From Dysgonomonas sp. (GTDB taxonomy: Bacteria; Bacteroidota; Bacteroidia; Bacteroidales; Dysgonomonadaceae), in assembly GCA_003523545.1 (NCBI GenBank), contig DQAM01000438.1, positions 2,552 to 10,330 of the forward strand: a stretch of 7,779 nt of DNA, read 5' to 3'. Below, one piece after another: positions 1 to 4,544 of the stretch; the stretch's first letter is position 1, and each line of letters begins with the position of its first letter. The position numbers were made by a program, and so were the translations under genes. The notes under the pieces are model-generated. The model saw nothing but the letters and a program-made list of their open reading frames with translations. It was not told the DNA's origin and searched no databases.

Positions 1-2
1 GC

Positions 3-341
3 TGGCCGGATTGGCAAACGGCCGTATCCTGTTCAAAGATCAATGGAGCCCTTGCTGCCGGAACCAGCTTCGACTGGAAATCGGGAGGTTTGAAATTCCA
101 CTCGATTCTCCATACAGTCGAGCCTTTCACCAGTTTCGGATGGACGGGAAAAACTATTGGTTCTTACGCTATCCACAACTGGACATTGAAGGATATGAAT
201 GGCAAAACAGAGGTATTTGTGGAGGAAAGCCTGGAGGGGGTTCTTGTGAGGTTGTTTAAAAAGACCTTCCGCAAGGTTTTGGAAAGGGGAATGGCGGAAT
301 CGCTGGAACAGTTAAAGGGGGAGTGTGAAAGAATAGCATAA
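3..341 (+). CDS. SRPBCC (START/Bet v1-like) domain protein, 5'-truncated by window edge
   Basis: The frame is open from the left edge (first full codon at 3) to TAA at 339-341, giving 112 residues. It starts WPDWQ, continues with an AAGTSFDWKSGG-like strand, then FTSFGWTGKT, SYAIHNWTL and EVFVEESLEG, and ends in a long C-terminal helix (LVRLFKKTFRKVLERGMAESLEQLKGECERIA region). This order of WPDW, GT.F.WK, WTG.T, A.H.W and EES..G is characteristic of SRPBCC/polyketide-cyclase-like proteins, which form a helix-grip hydrophobic cavity for a lipid-like or aromatic ligand. Roughly 25-30 N-terminal residues should lie upstream of the window. The substrate cannot be predicted from sequence. It is a soluble cytoplasmic protein with no signal peptide or membrane segment in the visible part. 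The remnant at 344 follows directly. The family call is confident; the role is unknown. Confidence 0.8.
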   Translation, partial: WPDWQTAVSCSKINGALAAGTSFDWKSGGLKFHSILHTVEPFTSFGWTGKTIGSYAIHNWTLKDMNGKTEVFVEESLEGVLVRLFKKTFRKVLERGMAESLEQLKGECERIA

Positions 342-343
342 GT

Positions 344-556
344 TTGATTTCAGACACCTGTTATTTCATCTGCGCTAAGGTTTGCCCTGTGAATAATATT
401 TATATTCAGAACAAAAAGCCTCAATGGGGTGAAAACTGTATTGCTTGCCATGCTTGTGTACATTGGTGTGGGCAGAATGCAATAAATATAGGTCGCTCAA
501 AGGGGCGGTTACAGTATCATAATCCGGAGATAAAAGTGAGGATGTTGTTCCAATAG
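344..556 (+). pseudogene. Remnant of an EFR1-type ferredoxin (C-terminal 2x[4Fe-4S] domain only)
   Basis: This frame encodes CAKVCPVNNI, then NKKPQWGENC, then CIACHACVHWC, then QNAI, and ends with a YHNPEIKV-like tail. That order matches the C-terminal ferredoxin domain of EFR1-family proteins, which normally carry an N-terminal flavodoxin-like domain and total about 250-270 residues. Here the flavodoxin part is absent, because an in-frame TGA at 326-328 lies just upstream and no ATG precedes the domain. Only a TTG (344) could start it. The second cluster motif (CxxCxxCxxxC) is intact, although Pro after the last Cys is replaced by Gly. The first motif is damaged: it reads DTCYFICAKVC, with one ligand and two residues missing compared with CxxCxxCxxxC. 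I therefore call it a decayed fragment, not a working ferredoxin. An alternative is a short functional one-cluster protein started at TTG, which seems unlikely. Confidence 0.7.
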
Positions 557-568
557 GGAAGAGATTAC

Positions 569-599
569 AGGACTGTGCTCCGTAAAATAGCACAGTCCT
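569..599. terminator. Hairpin between convergent genes, likely bidirectional terminator
   Basis: AGGACTGTGCT (569-579) and AGCACAGTCCT (589-599) form a perfect 11-bp stem with a 9-nt loop. The plus-strand 3' flank is T-rich (TCTGTTATTATT) but not a pure U tract. It lies between the plus-strand remnant ending at 556 and the minus-strand VOC gene ending at 643, the usual place for a shared terminator. Confidence 0.7.
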
Positions 600-642
600 T
601 CTGTTATTATTAGAACTTATTTAAATCCTATCAGCATTTGGC

Positions 643-1065
643 TTAATTCTCGTCATACATGATCGCCCAAAGCACGCCAAACCGATCAACTACTTCGGCA
701 TATCGTTTTGCAAAAAAGGCTTCGGCAAGTTCGCATTCTATCTTTTGTGCGCCTTCCGTTAATTTCGCATAGACTTCTTCGGCCTGAGCAATGGAATCGC
801 AATCAAGTGTCATCATGTGTCCTTTGTTTCCGAAGTCACGTTTATCATGTGGTAAGGTATCGGCAACACTCATCGAGCCTCCGGGGAAGATGATGCAGCA
901 ATGCATAATCATTTGTTTGCATTCTTCGGGGATTGGCATTTCCGGACAAGGGGGCATGGAATCGTATCGGTAGAGGTTTTCCACTTTACCGCCCAATACA
1001 TTAGCATAAAAATTAGCAGCTTCTTCGGCCTGTCCATTGAAAATAAGGTAAGATGTAAGTTTCAT
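643..1065 (-). CDS. PhnB-like VOC (glyoxalase/bleomycin-resistance fold) protein
   Basis: This 140-residue cytoplasmic protein has typical PhnB/VOC layout. An N-terminal strand MKLTSYLIFNG is followed by the helix AEEAANFYANVLGG. A Met/Pro-rich loop (residues 36-46) comes next, then MHCCIIFPGGSMSVAD (54-69), a second beta-alpha half with MMTLDCDSIAQAEEVYAKL (84-102), and the C-terminal signature RYAEVVDRFGVLWAIM. The FYxxxLGG and DxFGxxW motifs are the family hallmarks, and 140 residues is the normal length. Members include metal-dependent enzymes and ligand-binding proteins with no assigned reaction, so no substrate can be named. The ATG start (complement 1063-1065) is the first residue of the domain and has a TATCTTTG box 27 bp upstream. 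It is oriented like the downstream oxidoreductase gene but separated by 135 bp with its own promoter box, so probably transcribed alone. Confidence 0.85.
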   Translation of the reverse strand: MKLTSYLIFNGQAEEAANFYANVLGGKVENLYRYDSMPPCPEMPIPEECKQMIMHCCIIFPGGSMSVADTLPHDKRDFGNKGHMMTLDCDSIAQAEEVYAKLTEGAQKIECELAEAFFAKRYAEVVDRFGVLWAIMYDEN

Positions 1066-1092
1066 ATTGTCTGATATTTATTAGTTACCTTG

Positions 1093-1100
1093 CAAAGATA
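1093..1100 (-). promoter_or_regulatory. Bacteroides-type -7 box for the VOC gene
   Basis: On the minus strand this reads TATCTTTG, a perfect match to the Bacteroidales TAnnTTTG -7 element, ending 27 bp before the ATG. A TTG (complement 1115-1117) lies only 14 bp upstream, shorter than the usual 19-20 bp, so the -33 element is not convincing. Confidence 0.6.
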
Positions 1101-1141
1101 TATCATAGGAACGACAACAGTATGTCAGCAGCTTTCTTTAT

Positions 1142-1169
1142 GCTATTAATCAACTATCGATTAGTATGC
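1142..1169 (-). repeat. Imperfect inverted repeat downstream of the oxidoreductase gene
   Basis: GCTATTAATC (1142-1151) faces GATTAGTATGC (1159-1169), an AT-rich imperfect stem with one bulge. It sits 32 bp beyond the stop codon of the minus-strand oxidoreductase gene. With no U tract after it, a terminator role is only possible. Confidence 0.3.
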
Positions 1170-1200
1170 TTCAATAATGAGGAATGAGGAATAAGAATAC

Positions 1201-2193
1201 TTAATGCTTGAGAATAAAACGCCCCTTAGCCTTACCATTCAAAATATCATCAAGCACTTCGGGCAACTGCTCAAGAGAAATCTCTTTTGTGATTTCCTCC
1301 AGGTTAATCGGTTTCCAATCTTTAGCCAGCTTCTTCCACACTTCTTCTTTTTTTGAGAGGGATATCTCTACTGAATCCACGCCGATTAAACGTACCCCAC
1401 GCAAGATAAAAGGGAAAATACTTGTATTAAGCTCGGCCGAAGCAACCATTCCGCAACAGGTAACCACGCCTTCATATTGGCTCGCCTTAAGCATCCCCGA
1501 TAGTATTTCCCCACCAACGGTATCTATCGCCCCTGCGAACTGTGGCTTAGCCAACGGCCTCTTATTATAGCTTTCTATAAATTCATTTCGGGTGATGACT
1601 TCTTTCGCCCCCAATGTTTCGGTGAGAAAGGAGTGTTCCGCTTTGCCCGAAACAGCCGTTACCTGATAGCCTAATTTGGCCAGTATAGAAACAGCAATAC
1701 TGCCTACGCCGCCCGTTGCTCCACTTACAACTATATTCCCGCTATCGGGTAATACGCCATTCGCGATGAGGTGGTTGACAGATAAAGCCGCGGTTAATCC
1801 CGCAGTCCCGAAACACATTGCCTCTTTAGGCGACAATCCTTCGGGTAATGAGATAGCCCAAGATTGAGGGATTGAAATATATTCACCAAATCCACCCCAA
1901 GTGTTCATTCCCAAATCATATCCGGTAACTAACACGTCGCTTCCTACCGGAAACTTGTCGGAAACAGATTCTATAACCGTCCCTACCGCATCTATACCCG
2001 GAACGTGTGGGTAGTGTTTGGTTACTCCTTTATTCCCGCTCGACGATAAGGCGTCCTTATAATTAACGGATGAATATTTTACTTTTACCAACAGGTCGTT
2101 CTTTGGTAAATCATCTGTATTTAACGTAACGATTTTCCTGTTATATGTACCGTTATCTTCGGTAATTAGTAATGCTTTAAAATCTGATTTCAT
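1201..2193 (-). CDS. YhdH/YhfP-family NAD(P)H quinone oxidoreductase (AcuI-like MDR)
   Basis: This is a complete 330-residue member of the zinc-independent medium-chain dehydrogenase/reductase family, at normal length for YhdH/YhfP. Residues 41-47 (SSVNYKD) are the family signature near the active site. Then come HVPGIDAVGTV (63-73), WGGFGEYISIP (99-109), FGTAGLTAAL (128-137) and the NAD(P)H-binding Rossmann turn SGATGGVGS (157-165). FAGAIDTVGG (219-228) and the C-terminal strand GRFILKH follow. The cysteine zinc ligands of alcohol dehydrogenases are absent. Relatives reduce quinones or activated double bonds; E. coli YhdH (AcuI) reduces acryloyl-CoA. The substrate here is unknown. I chose the ATG at complement 2191-2193 because it begins the domain directly. 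The same frame stays open further upstream, but that extension runs antisense through the regulator. It diverges from an HxlR regulator, suggesting electrophile or redox-induced expression. Confidence 0.9.
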   Translation of the reverse strand: MKSDFKALLITEDNGTYNRKIVTLNTDDLPKNDLLVKVKYSSVNYKDALSSSGNKGVTKHYPHVPGIDAVGTVIESVSDKFPVGSDVLVTGYDLGMNTWGGFGEYISIPQSWAISLPEGLSPKEAMCFGTAGLTAALSVNHLIANGVLPDSGNIVVSGATGGVGSIAVSILAKLGYQVTAVSGKAEHSFLTETLGAKEVITRNEFIESYNKRPLAKPQFAGAIDTVGGEILSGMLKASQYEGVVTCCGMVASAELNTSIFPFILRGVRLIGVDSVEISLSKKEEVWKKLAKDWKPINLEEITKEISLEQLPEVLDDILNGKAKGRFILKH

Positions 2194-2201
2194 ATTTTTT
2201 T

Positions 2202-2217
2202 TGTGTAAATTTACACA
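2202..2217. promoter_or_regulatory. Perfect 16-bp palindrome, candidate HxlR operator over the oxidoreductase promoter
   Basis: TGTGTAAATTTACACA is its own reverse complement and starts 8 bp upstream of the oxidoreductase ATG. It contains TAAATTTA, a 7/8 match to the Bacteroides -7 box on the minus strand, with TTG (complement 2234-2236) exactly 20 bp away. A regulator bound here would block that promoter. TTTGTAA (2225-2231) and TTACAAA (2241-2247) form a second inverted pair sharing the TGTAAA/TTTACA half-site. The predicted leader would be very short. Confidence 0.6.
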
Positions 2218-2248
2218 CTTATTATTTGTAAAACAACAACTTACAAAC

Positions 2249-2265
2249 TCTTCCGTTACGGAAGA
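2249..2265. repeat. 17-bp perfect palindrome in the divergent spacer
   Basis: TCTTCCGTTACGGAAGA is an 8-bp inverted repeat around a single central T, lying 47 bp upstream of the regulator ATG. It could be a second operator, or a hairpin in the regulator's 5' leader. Its half-site (TCTTCCGT) differs from the TGTAAA type at 2202-2217, so a different protein or an RNA role is possible. Confidence 0.5.
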
Positions 2266-2311
2266 AAACTTCAGTATTGCTGATTTACAGGTAGAAAACA
2301 AGTATAAAAAA

Positions 2312-2656
2312 ATGATAGAACCCGAATATATTTGCCCTTCGGATGTATTCCTGAAAGTAATAAAGGGAAAATGCAAAGCGACAATCTTACTATTGATCCA
2401 TAAAGAGATAAACAGATTTAGTGAGATCAGGCATTCGCTGCCTACTATTAGCGAAAGAATGCTTTCAACCCAGCTTGCTGAACTGGTTCGGGATGGTATC
2501 ATACGAAGGGAATCTTTTAATGAGACTCCTCCTCGCGTTGAATATTATTTAACGGAGTATGGAGAGACGATTTGTCCTATTATCAAAGAAATGAGAAAAT
2601 GGGGGTATATGTATTTGGAGAAGGGGCAGGAGTCTAACTCTTTCCATAACCGATAA
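2312..2656 (+). CDS. HxlR-family winged-helix transcriptional regulator
   Basis: This 114-residue protein fits the HxlR family in length and motif order. It has an N-terminal Cys-Pro (ICPSD, Cys8), KVIKGKCKATILLLI (residues 16-29, the position usually occupied by GGKW), RFSEIRHSLPTISERMLS (35-52), the recognition helix LSTQLAELVRDGIIRR (51-66), wing PPRVEYYLT (73-81) and the dimer helix ICPIIKEMRKWG. HxlR proteins bind DNA as dimers. B. subtilis YodB, of this family, senses quinones and disulfide stress through an N-terminal Cys and represses reductase genes. That makes control of the divergent oxidoreductase the natural inference. I chose ATG 2312 because the domain begins there; the open frame back to a TTG at 2201 crosses both palindromes and adds no domain residues. 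The last residues (about 110-114) overlap antisense pseudogene DNA, so the C-terminal tail may be acquired. Confidence 0.87.
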   Translation: MIEPEYICPSDVFLKVIKGKCKATILLLIHKEINRFSEIRHSLPTISERMLSTQLAELVRDGIIRRESFNETPPRVEYYLTEYGETICPIIKEMRKWGYMYLEKGQESNSFHNR

Positions 2657-3010
2657 CAATTAACCCCTCTTCTCGTATAAGCATTGGCAAAGGAGTATAA
2701 TCTCTATCACTGGAAACAATAAAAAAACGTTTATATCACCAGATTTCAATAAAGCCATAGCCTCTATTACAAAGTTTATATCCGTAGGCATCGCTTTAAC
2801 TAACCGATAGAATATTCCCTTGCCGGTTCTTGCCAGGAAAACAAACTGGTTTTACTCCATTCCCCGTAAATTTTTCTAATGATTACCTCCCCATAACGTT
2901 CAGCCAGTTTTGCAGAAGAGGCATTATCACCATCAATTAATAGAGCAACTTTCTGTGGATGAACGACAGGGTTCTCATTTTGGTTTTTTCTTTCTTCATA
3001 AGTCTTTAAT
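2634..3010 (-). pseudogene. Frameshifted, truncated NYN-domain (PIN-like nuclease) gene
   Basis: Three consecutive minus-strand pieces in three different frames together spell one NYN/LabA-like domain. The first (about 2983 down to 2811) reads KVALLIDGDNASSAKLAERY, then GEVIIRKIYGEWSKTSLFSW. The second (about 2809 to 2732) reads LVKAMPTDINFVIEAMALLKSGD. The third (about 2727 to a TAG at 2634-2636) reads FFIVSSDRDYTPLPMLIREE, then GLIVIGYGKS. The family motifs IDGDN, TDxxFVIEAM and SSDRDY hold the acidic residues expected for an Mg-dependent RNase-type fold. One break is near 2810, the other at the seven-T run near 2721-2727. A probable native start, ATG followed by KKEK at complement 2999, is also out of frame by one base at an A6 run (2985-2990). 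The C-terminal part is lost at the HxlR gene. It is a decayed gene, unless the indels are sequencing errors. Confidence 0.75.
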
Positions 3011-3022
3011 ACTCTACTCCGA

Positions 3023-3030
3023 CAAAGATA
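3023..3030 (-). promoter_or_regulatory. Relic -7 box of the NYN pseudogene
   Basis: On the minus strand this reads TATCTTTG, a perfect TAnnTTTG element, 23 bp before the probable original ATG of the NYN gene (complement 2997-2999). A TTG lies 16 bp further upstream (complement 3047-3049). It marks the intact 5' end of the broken gene and places the long inverted repeat just outside that transcription unit. Confidence 0.5.
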
Positions 3031-3141
3031 CAAATATTCACAGAGACAATATTGCACACAACCCCAGAACGTAAAAGCCATAGATTTTAAGTCCCACAGG
3101 CAAAGGTGGTTTCGTGTTCTTAACGCCGGAGCAATGTCAGG

Positions 3142-3153
3142 CCGCTAAAGCGG
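3142..3153. repeat. Inner 12-bp palindrome of the hairpin
   Basis: CCGCTAAAGCGG has perfect 5-bp GC-rich arms with an AA centre, inside the long inverted repeat. It would form the tip of a left-hand sub-stem, making the whole structure branched. Confidence 0.55.
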
Positions 3154-3171
3154 TTTGCGAAAAAATCATCC

Positions 3172-3189
3172 TCGCTTCGCTTCGCTTCG
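3172..3189. repeat. TCGCT tandem repeat in the hairpin loop
   Basis: TCGCT occurs three times head to tail, followed by TCG. It is flanked by an A-rich stretch on the left (CGAAAAAATC) and a T-rich stretch on the right (TATTTTTCC), which can partly pair. Confidence 0.6.
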
Positions 3190-3294
3190 GTATTTTTCCT
3201 CAAAACCTTGCACCGTCTAAACACGCACCTTTAAAGCCTGTGGACTGAAAATCTATGGGTTACACATTAGTATTAATTAAAAAATAGATAAAAA

Positions 3295-3450
3295 ATGAAA
3301 ACAAAAGATTTGCTTAAAAGGATTGAAGAAATTTTCCATGAGAAACTTCTAAATAAAACAGGATGGGGACGTAATGAAATAACCAATATCTATCAAGCTT
3401 CTGTCAATGAAGCGTTAATGGAATTGGCAGATTCTATAAACATCCAATGA
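3295..3450 (+). CDS. Small 51-aa hypothetical protein, first gene of the cargo operon
   Basis: ATG (3295-3297) to TGA (3448-3450) encodes 51 residues: MKTKDLLKRIEEIFHEKLL, then NKTGWGRNEITNIYQASVNE, then a short helical end ADSINIQ. It is predominantly helical and charged, with a central GWGRNEI turn, and has no Cys, signal peptide or membrane segment. An A-rich leader (GATAAAAA) directly precedes the ATG, as usual for Bacteroidales starts. Sensible amino-acid composition, a normal start and its place between the inverted repeat and the ArdA-like gene, 41 nt ahead of it, argue for a real gene. The amphipathic pattern would suit a small DNA- or protein-binding helix bundle. I do not recognise a family, and no function is claimed. 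Confidence 0.6.
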   Translation: MKTKDLLKRIEEIFHEKLLNKTGWGRNEITNIYQASVNEALMELADSINIQ

Positions 3451-3470
3451 TTATAAAAAAAGAGTAACCC

Positions 3471-3478
3471 TATCTTTA
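3471..3478 (+). promoter_or_regulatory. Possible -7 box for the ArdA-like gene
   Basis: TATCTTTA matches TAnnTTTG at 7 of 8 positions and lies 13 bp before the ATG at 3492. No clear -33 TTG/TTTG is seen at the right distance, so this could be chance in AT-rich DNA. Confidence 0.3.
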
Positions 3479-3491
3479 ACTTACTAAAGTT

Positions 3492-3983
3492 ATGAACTTA
3501 TCAGAAGCTGAAGTAGTAGTAACTACCCAAAGAGAAATCGAAAACAATACCCATCAGGGAGATTGGTTCCGGTTATCCAATTATGGTGATATGGAAGAAT
3601 TTTACAACGCCTGTTGTTCCTATTTCTTCAATGAAGATAACCCCACTTTCAGATATCCGGCATGGGAAAATATTCACGATATATTGATAAATGAAAAATG
3701 GTTCTGTCCGAATTTCTTCGAAATAAGAGATGCGGTTGATCAACTGGAAGAATCAGAAATAGAATATTTTATTTCATGGTGCAACTATAATGGTCATAAT
3801 ATAGCTACTGACGACCCATACTTACTTGTCGCCAATTATCAGGAAAATCATATTCCATATCCACTGTTTGAGGGTGATGAATCAGAAATATCGGATGAAG
3901 CCTATCTATATCAGAATATGACAAACAGCTATTATGATACGGATAGATATGCAACAGAAATCTTTGGAGAAAATTACGACTAA
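3492..3983 (+). CDS. ardA: ArdA-like antirestriction protein
   Basis: ArdA proteins are dimeric DNA mimics that block type I restriction-modification enzymes when mobile DNA enters a new host. The 163 residues here follow the family layout: GDWFRLSNYGDMEEFYNACC (24-43), DNPTFRYPAWENI (49-61), FFEIRDAVDQLEESEIEYF (75-93, the acidic helix resembling the antirestriction motif), then SWCNYNGHNI. I count 34 Asp/Glu against 6 Lys/Arg, the strongly acidic charge expected of a DNA mimic. The C-terminus stops at FGENYD. Family members usually carry about ten more residues (YxFxxGFVF type), so this one is slightly short. The start is the first ATG, in AAAGTTATG context. The next gene begins 11 nt downstream. 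The family assignment rests on motif resemblance read by eye; activity is inference. Confidence 0.7.
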   Translation: MNLSEAEVVVTTQREIENNTHQGDWFRLSNYGDMEEFYNACCSYFFNEDNPTFRYPAWENIHDILINEKWFCPNFFEIRDAVDQLEESEIEYFISWCNYNGHNIATDDPYLLVANYQENHIPYPLFEGDESEISDEAYLYQNMTNSYYDTDRYATEIFGENYD

Positions 3984-3994
3984 TAATTAAAGTT

Positions 3995-4300
3995 ATGCAA
4001 ATAGAATTCATGGGTCCTGTATATCCAACAAGTCAGGAAGCTATAATTGCATTCACAGAAATATTGAACCTGATAATCATATCCGACAACATAATGGAAT
4101 TGAATAGTAAACTATTACAGAATGACGGATTCGGAAGATTATCCGCTTATTTCATCTGGTCATTTGCAAACTTCACATTCAGCTTATGGCAAAGACTAGA
4201 TTACGGTTCAGAGATATACTTTGAGCATAAACTGATTGAATTAAAATTTGTAACACTGGTATGCAAAGACCGTCGTAAGGCAAATATAACCACACATTAA
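3995..4300 (+). CDS. Hypothetical 101-aa protein
   Basis: I do not recognise this protein. It starts at ATG 3995 in an AATTAAAGTTATG context only 11 nt after the ArdA-like gene, so it is almost surely co-transcribed with it. The protein opens MQIEFMGPVYPTSQEAII, followed by a hydrophobic helical stretch (ILNLIIISDNIMEL, about residues 23-36). A Phe/Trp-rich segment follows (YFIWSFANFTFSLWQRLDYG, about 52-71), then a basic end CKDRRKANITTH. The hydrophobic stretches are interrupted by charged residues and look like a buried core, not membrane spans. There are no catalytic motifs. The position next to an antirestriction gene makes an accessory or counter-defence role possible, but this is guilt by association only. 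Confidence 0.65.
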   Translation: MQIEFMGPVYPTSQEAIIAFTEILNLIIISDNIMELNSKLLQNDGFGRLSAYFIWSFANFTFSLWQRLDYGSEIYFEHKLIELKFVTLVCKDRRKANITTH

Positions 4301-4312
4301 TACACACAGACT

Positions 4313-4513
4313 ATGGCACAATCAATCATTAACAGAATTAGTAACTCATGCAGTTGCAGCCGTAAAGAAGCAGAAAAATACCTCAACGGAGAAATCCAGC
4401 ACCTCAGGGAATTAAAAGAACTGGACGATTTACGGTTCAGCGATATAGTAACAGCATGTGAAAGTCTCGGACTGGAACATGATTATGTGGAATATTTCAT
4501 CGAGAACATATAA
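4313..4513 (+). CDS. Hypothetical 66-aa helical protein
   Basis: The protein has 66 residues: MAQSIINRISNSCSCSRKEA, then EKYLNGEIQHLRELKELDDL, then RFSDIVTACESLGLEHDYVE and YFIENI. It appears all-helical with regularly spaced acidic residues, a short Cys pair (SCSCS, Cys13 and Cys15) and an acidic C-terminal helix. The layout of an N-terminal helix, a turn with RKEAEKYL, and a DIVTACESLG helix recalls a small helix-turn-helix-like or protein-interaction fold. I cannot place it in a named family. It follows the previous gene by 12 nt, with start context CACAGACTATG, and precedes the 308-aa gene by 31 nt, so it belongs to the same transcription unit. No function is assigned. Confidence 0.65.
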   Translation: MAQSIINRISNSCSCSRKEAEKYLNGEIQHLRELKELDDLRFSDIVTACESLGLEHDYVEYFIENI

Positions 4514-4544
4514 ACCAGTTATTAACATTTTAAAAATTAAAATT

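Larger units (their letters stand above)
3078..3258. repeat. Long imperfect inverted repeat (~180 nt hairpin)
   Basis: The outer arms are 3078-3101 and 3236-3258. They pair over 11 bp (CCATAGATTTT with AAAATCTATGG), then one mismatch, 5 bp, one bulged C and 6 bp. Inside these, AAAGGTG (3102-3108) pairs with CACCTTT (3226-3232) and CGTGTT (3113-3118) with AACACG (3220-3225). Weaker pairing continues (ACG and GCAA against TTGC and CGT) to about 3134/3206. The loop region holds CCGCT-AA-AGCGG (3142-3153) and a TCGCT tandem repeat. It contains no gene. Position and structure suggest a mobile-element-associated structured site or RNA; the function is not known. Confidence 0.75.

Noticed and set aside
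375..593. Reverse-strand 72-residue frame opposite the ferredoxin remnant
   Set aside because: It has no recognisable motif and overlaps a clearly better-supported ferredoxin-like frame and a terminator stem.
1171..1198. GAGGAAT direct repeats near 1180-1193 as a regulatory or CRISPR-like array
   Set aside because: Two short adjacent copies only, with no spacers and no associated genes.
2201..2311. Longer HxlR protein starting at TTG 2201
   Set aside because: The extra 37 residues cover the operator region, have no family counterpart, and a normal ATG with an A-rich leader is at 2312.
2194..2502. Open reverse-strand extension of the oxidoreductase frame, adding about 100 residues upstream of its start
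   Set aside because: It runs antisense through the regulator gene and both palindromes, has no domain resemblance, and the YhdH family is complete from the ATG at complement 2193.
2800..3081. 93-residue reverse-strand frame as an intact gene
   Set aside because: Only its last part is NYN-like; the first 30 or so residues are read through the promoter box and the inverted repeat, and the domain continues in other frames.
3477..3492. TAACTT/AAGTTA inverted repeat over the ArdA-like start codon as a translation switch
   Set aside because: Six AT-rich pairs with a 4-nt loop are too weak and too likely by chance in this composition.
4458..4544. Upstream start for the 308-residue protein
   Set aside because: It overlaps the end of the 66-residue gene in another frame, and a good A-rich leader and ATG lie at 4545.
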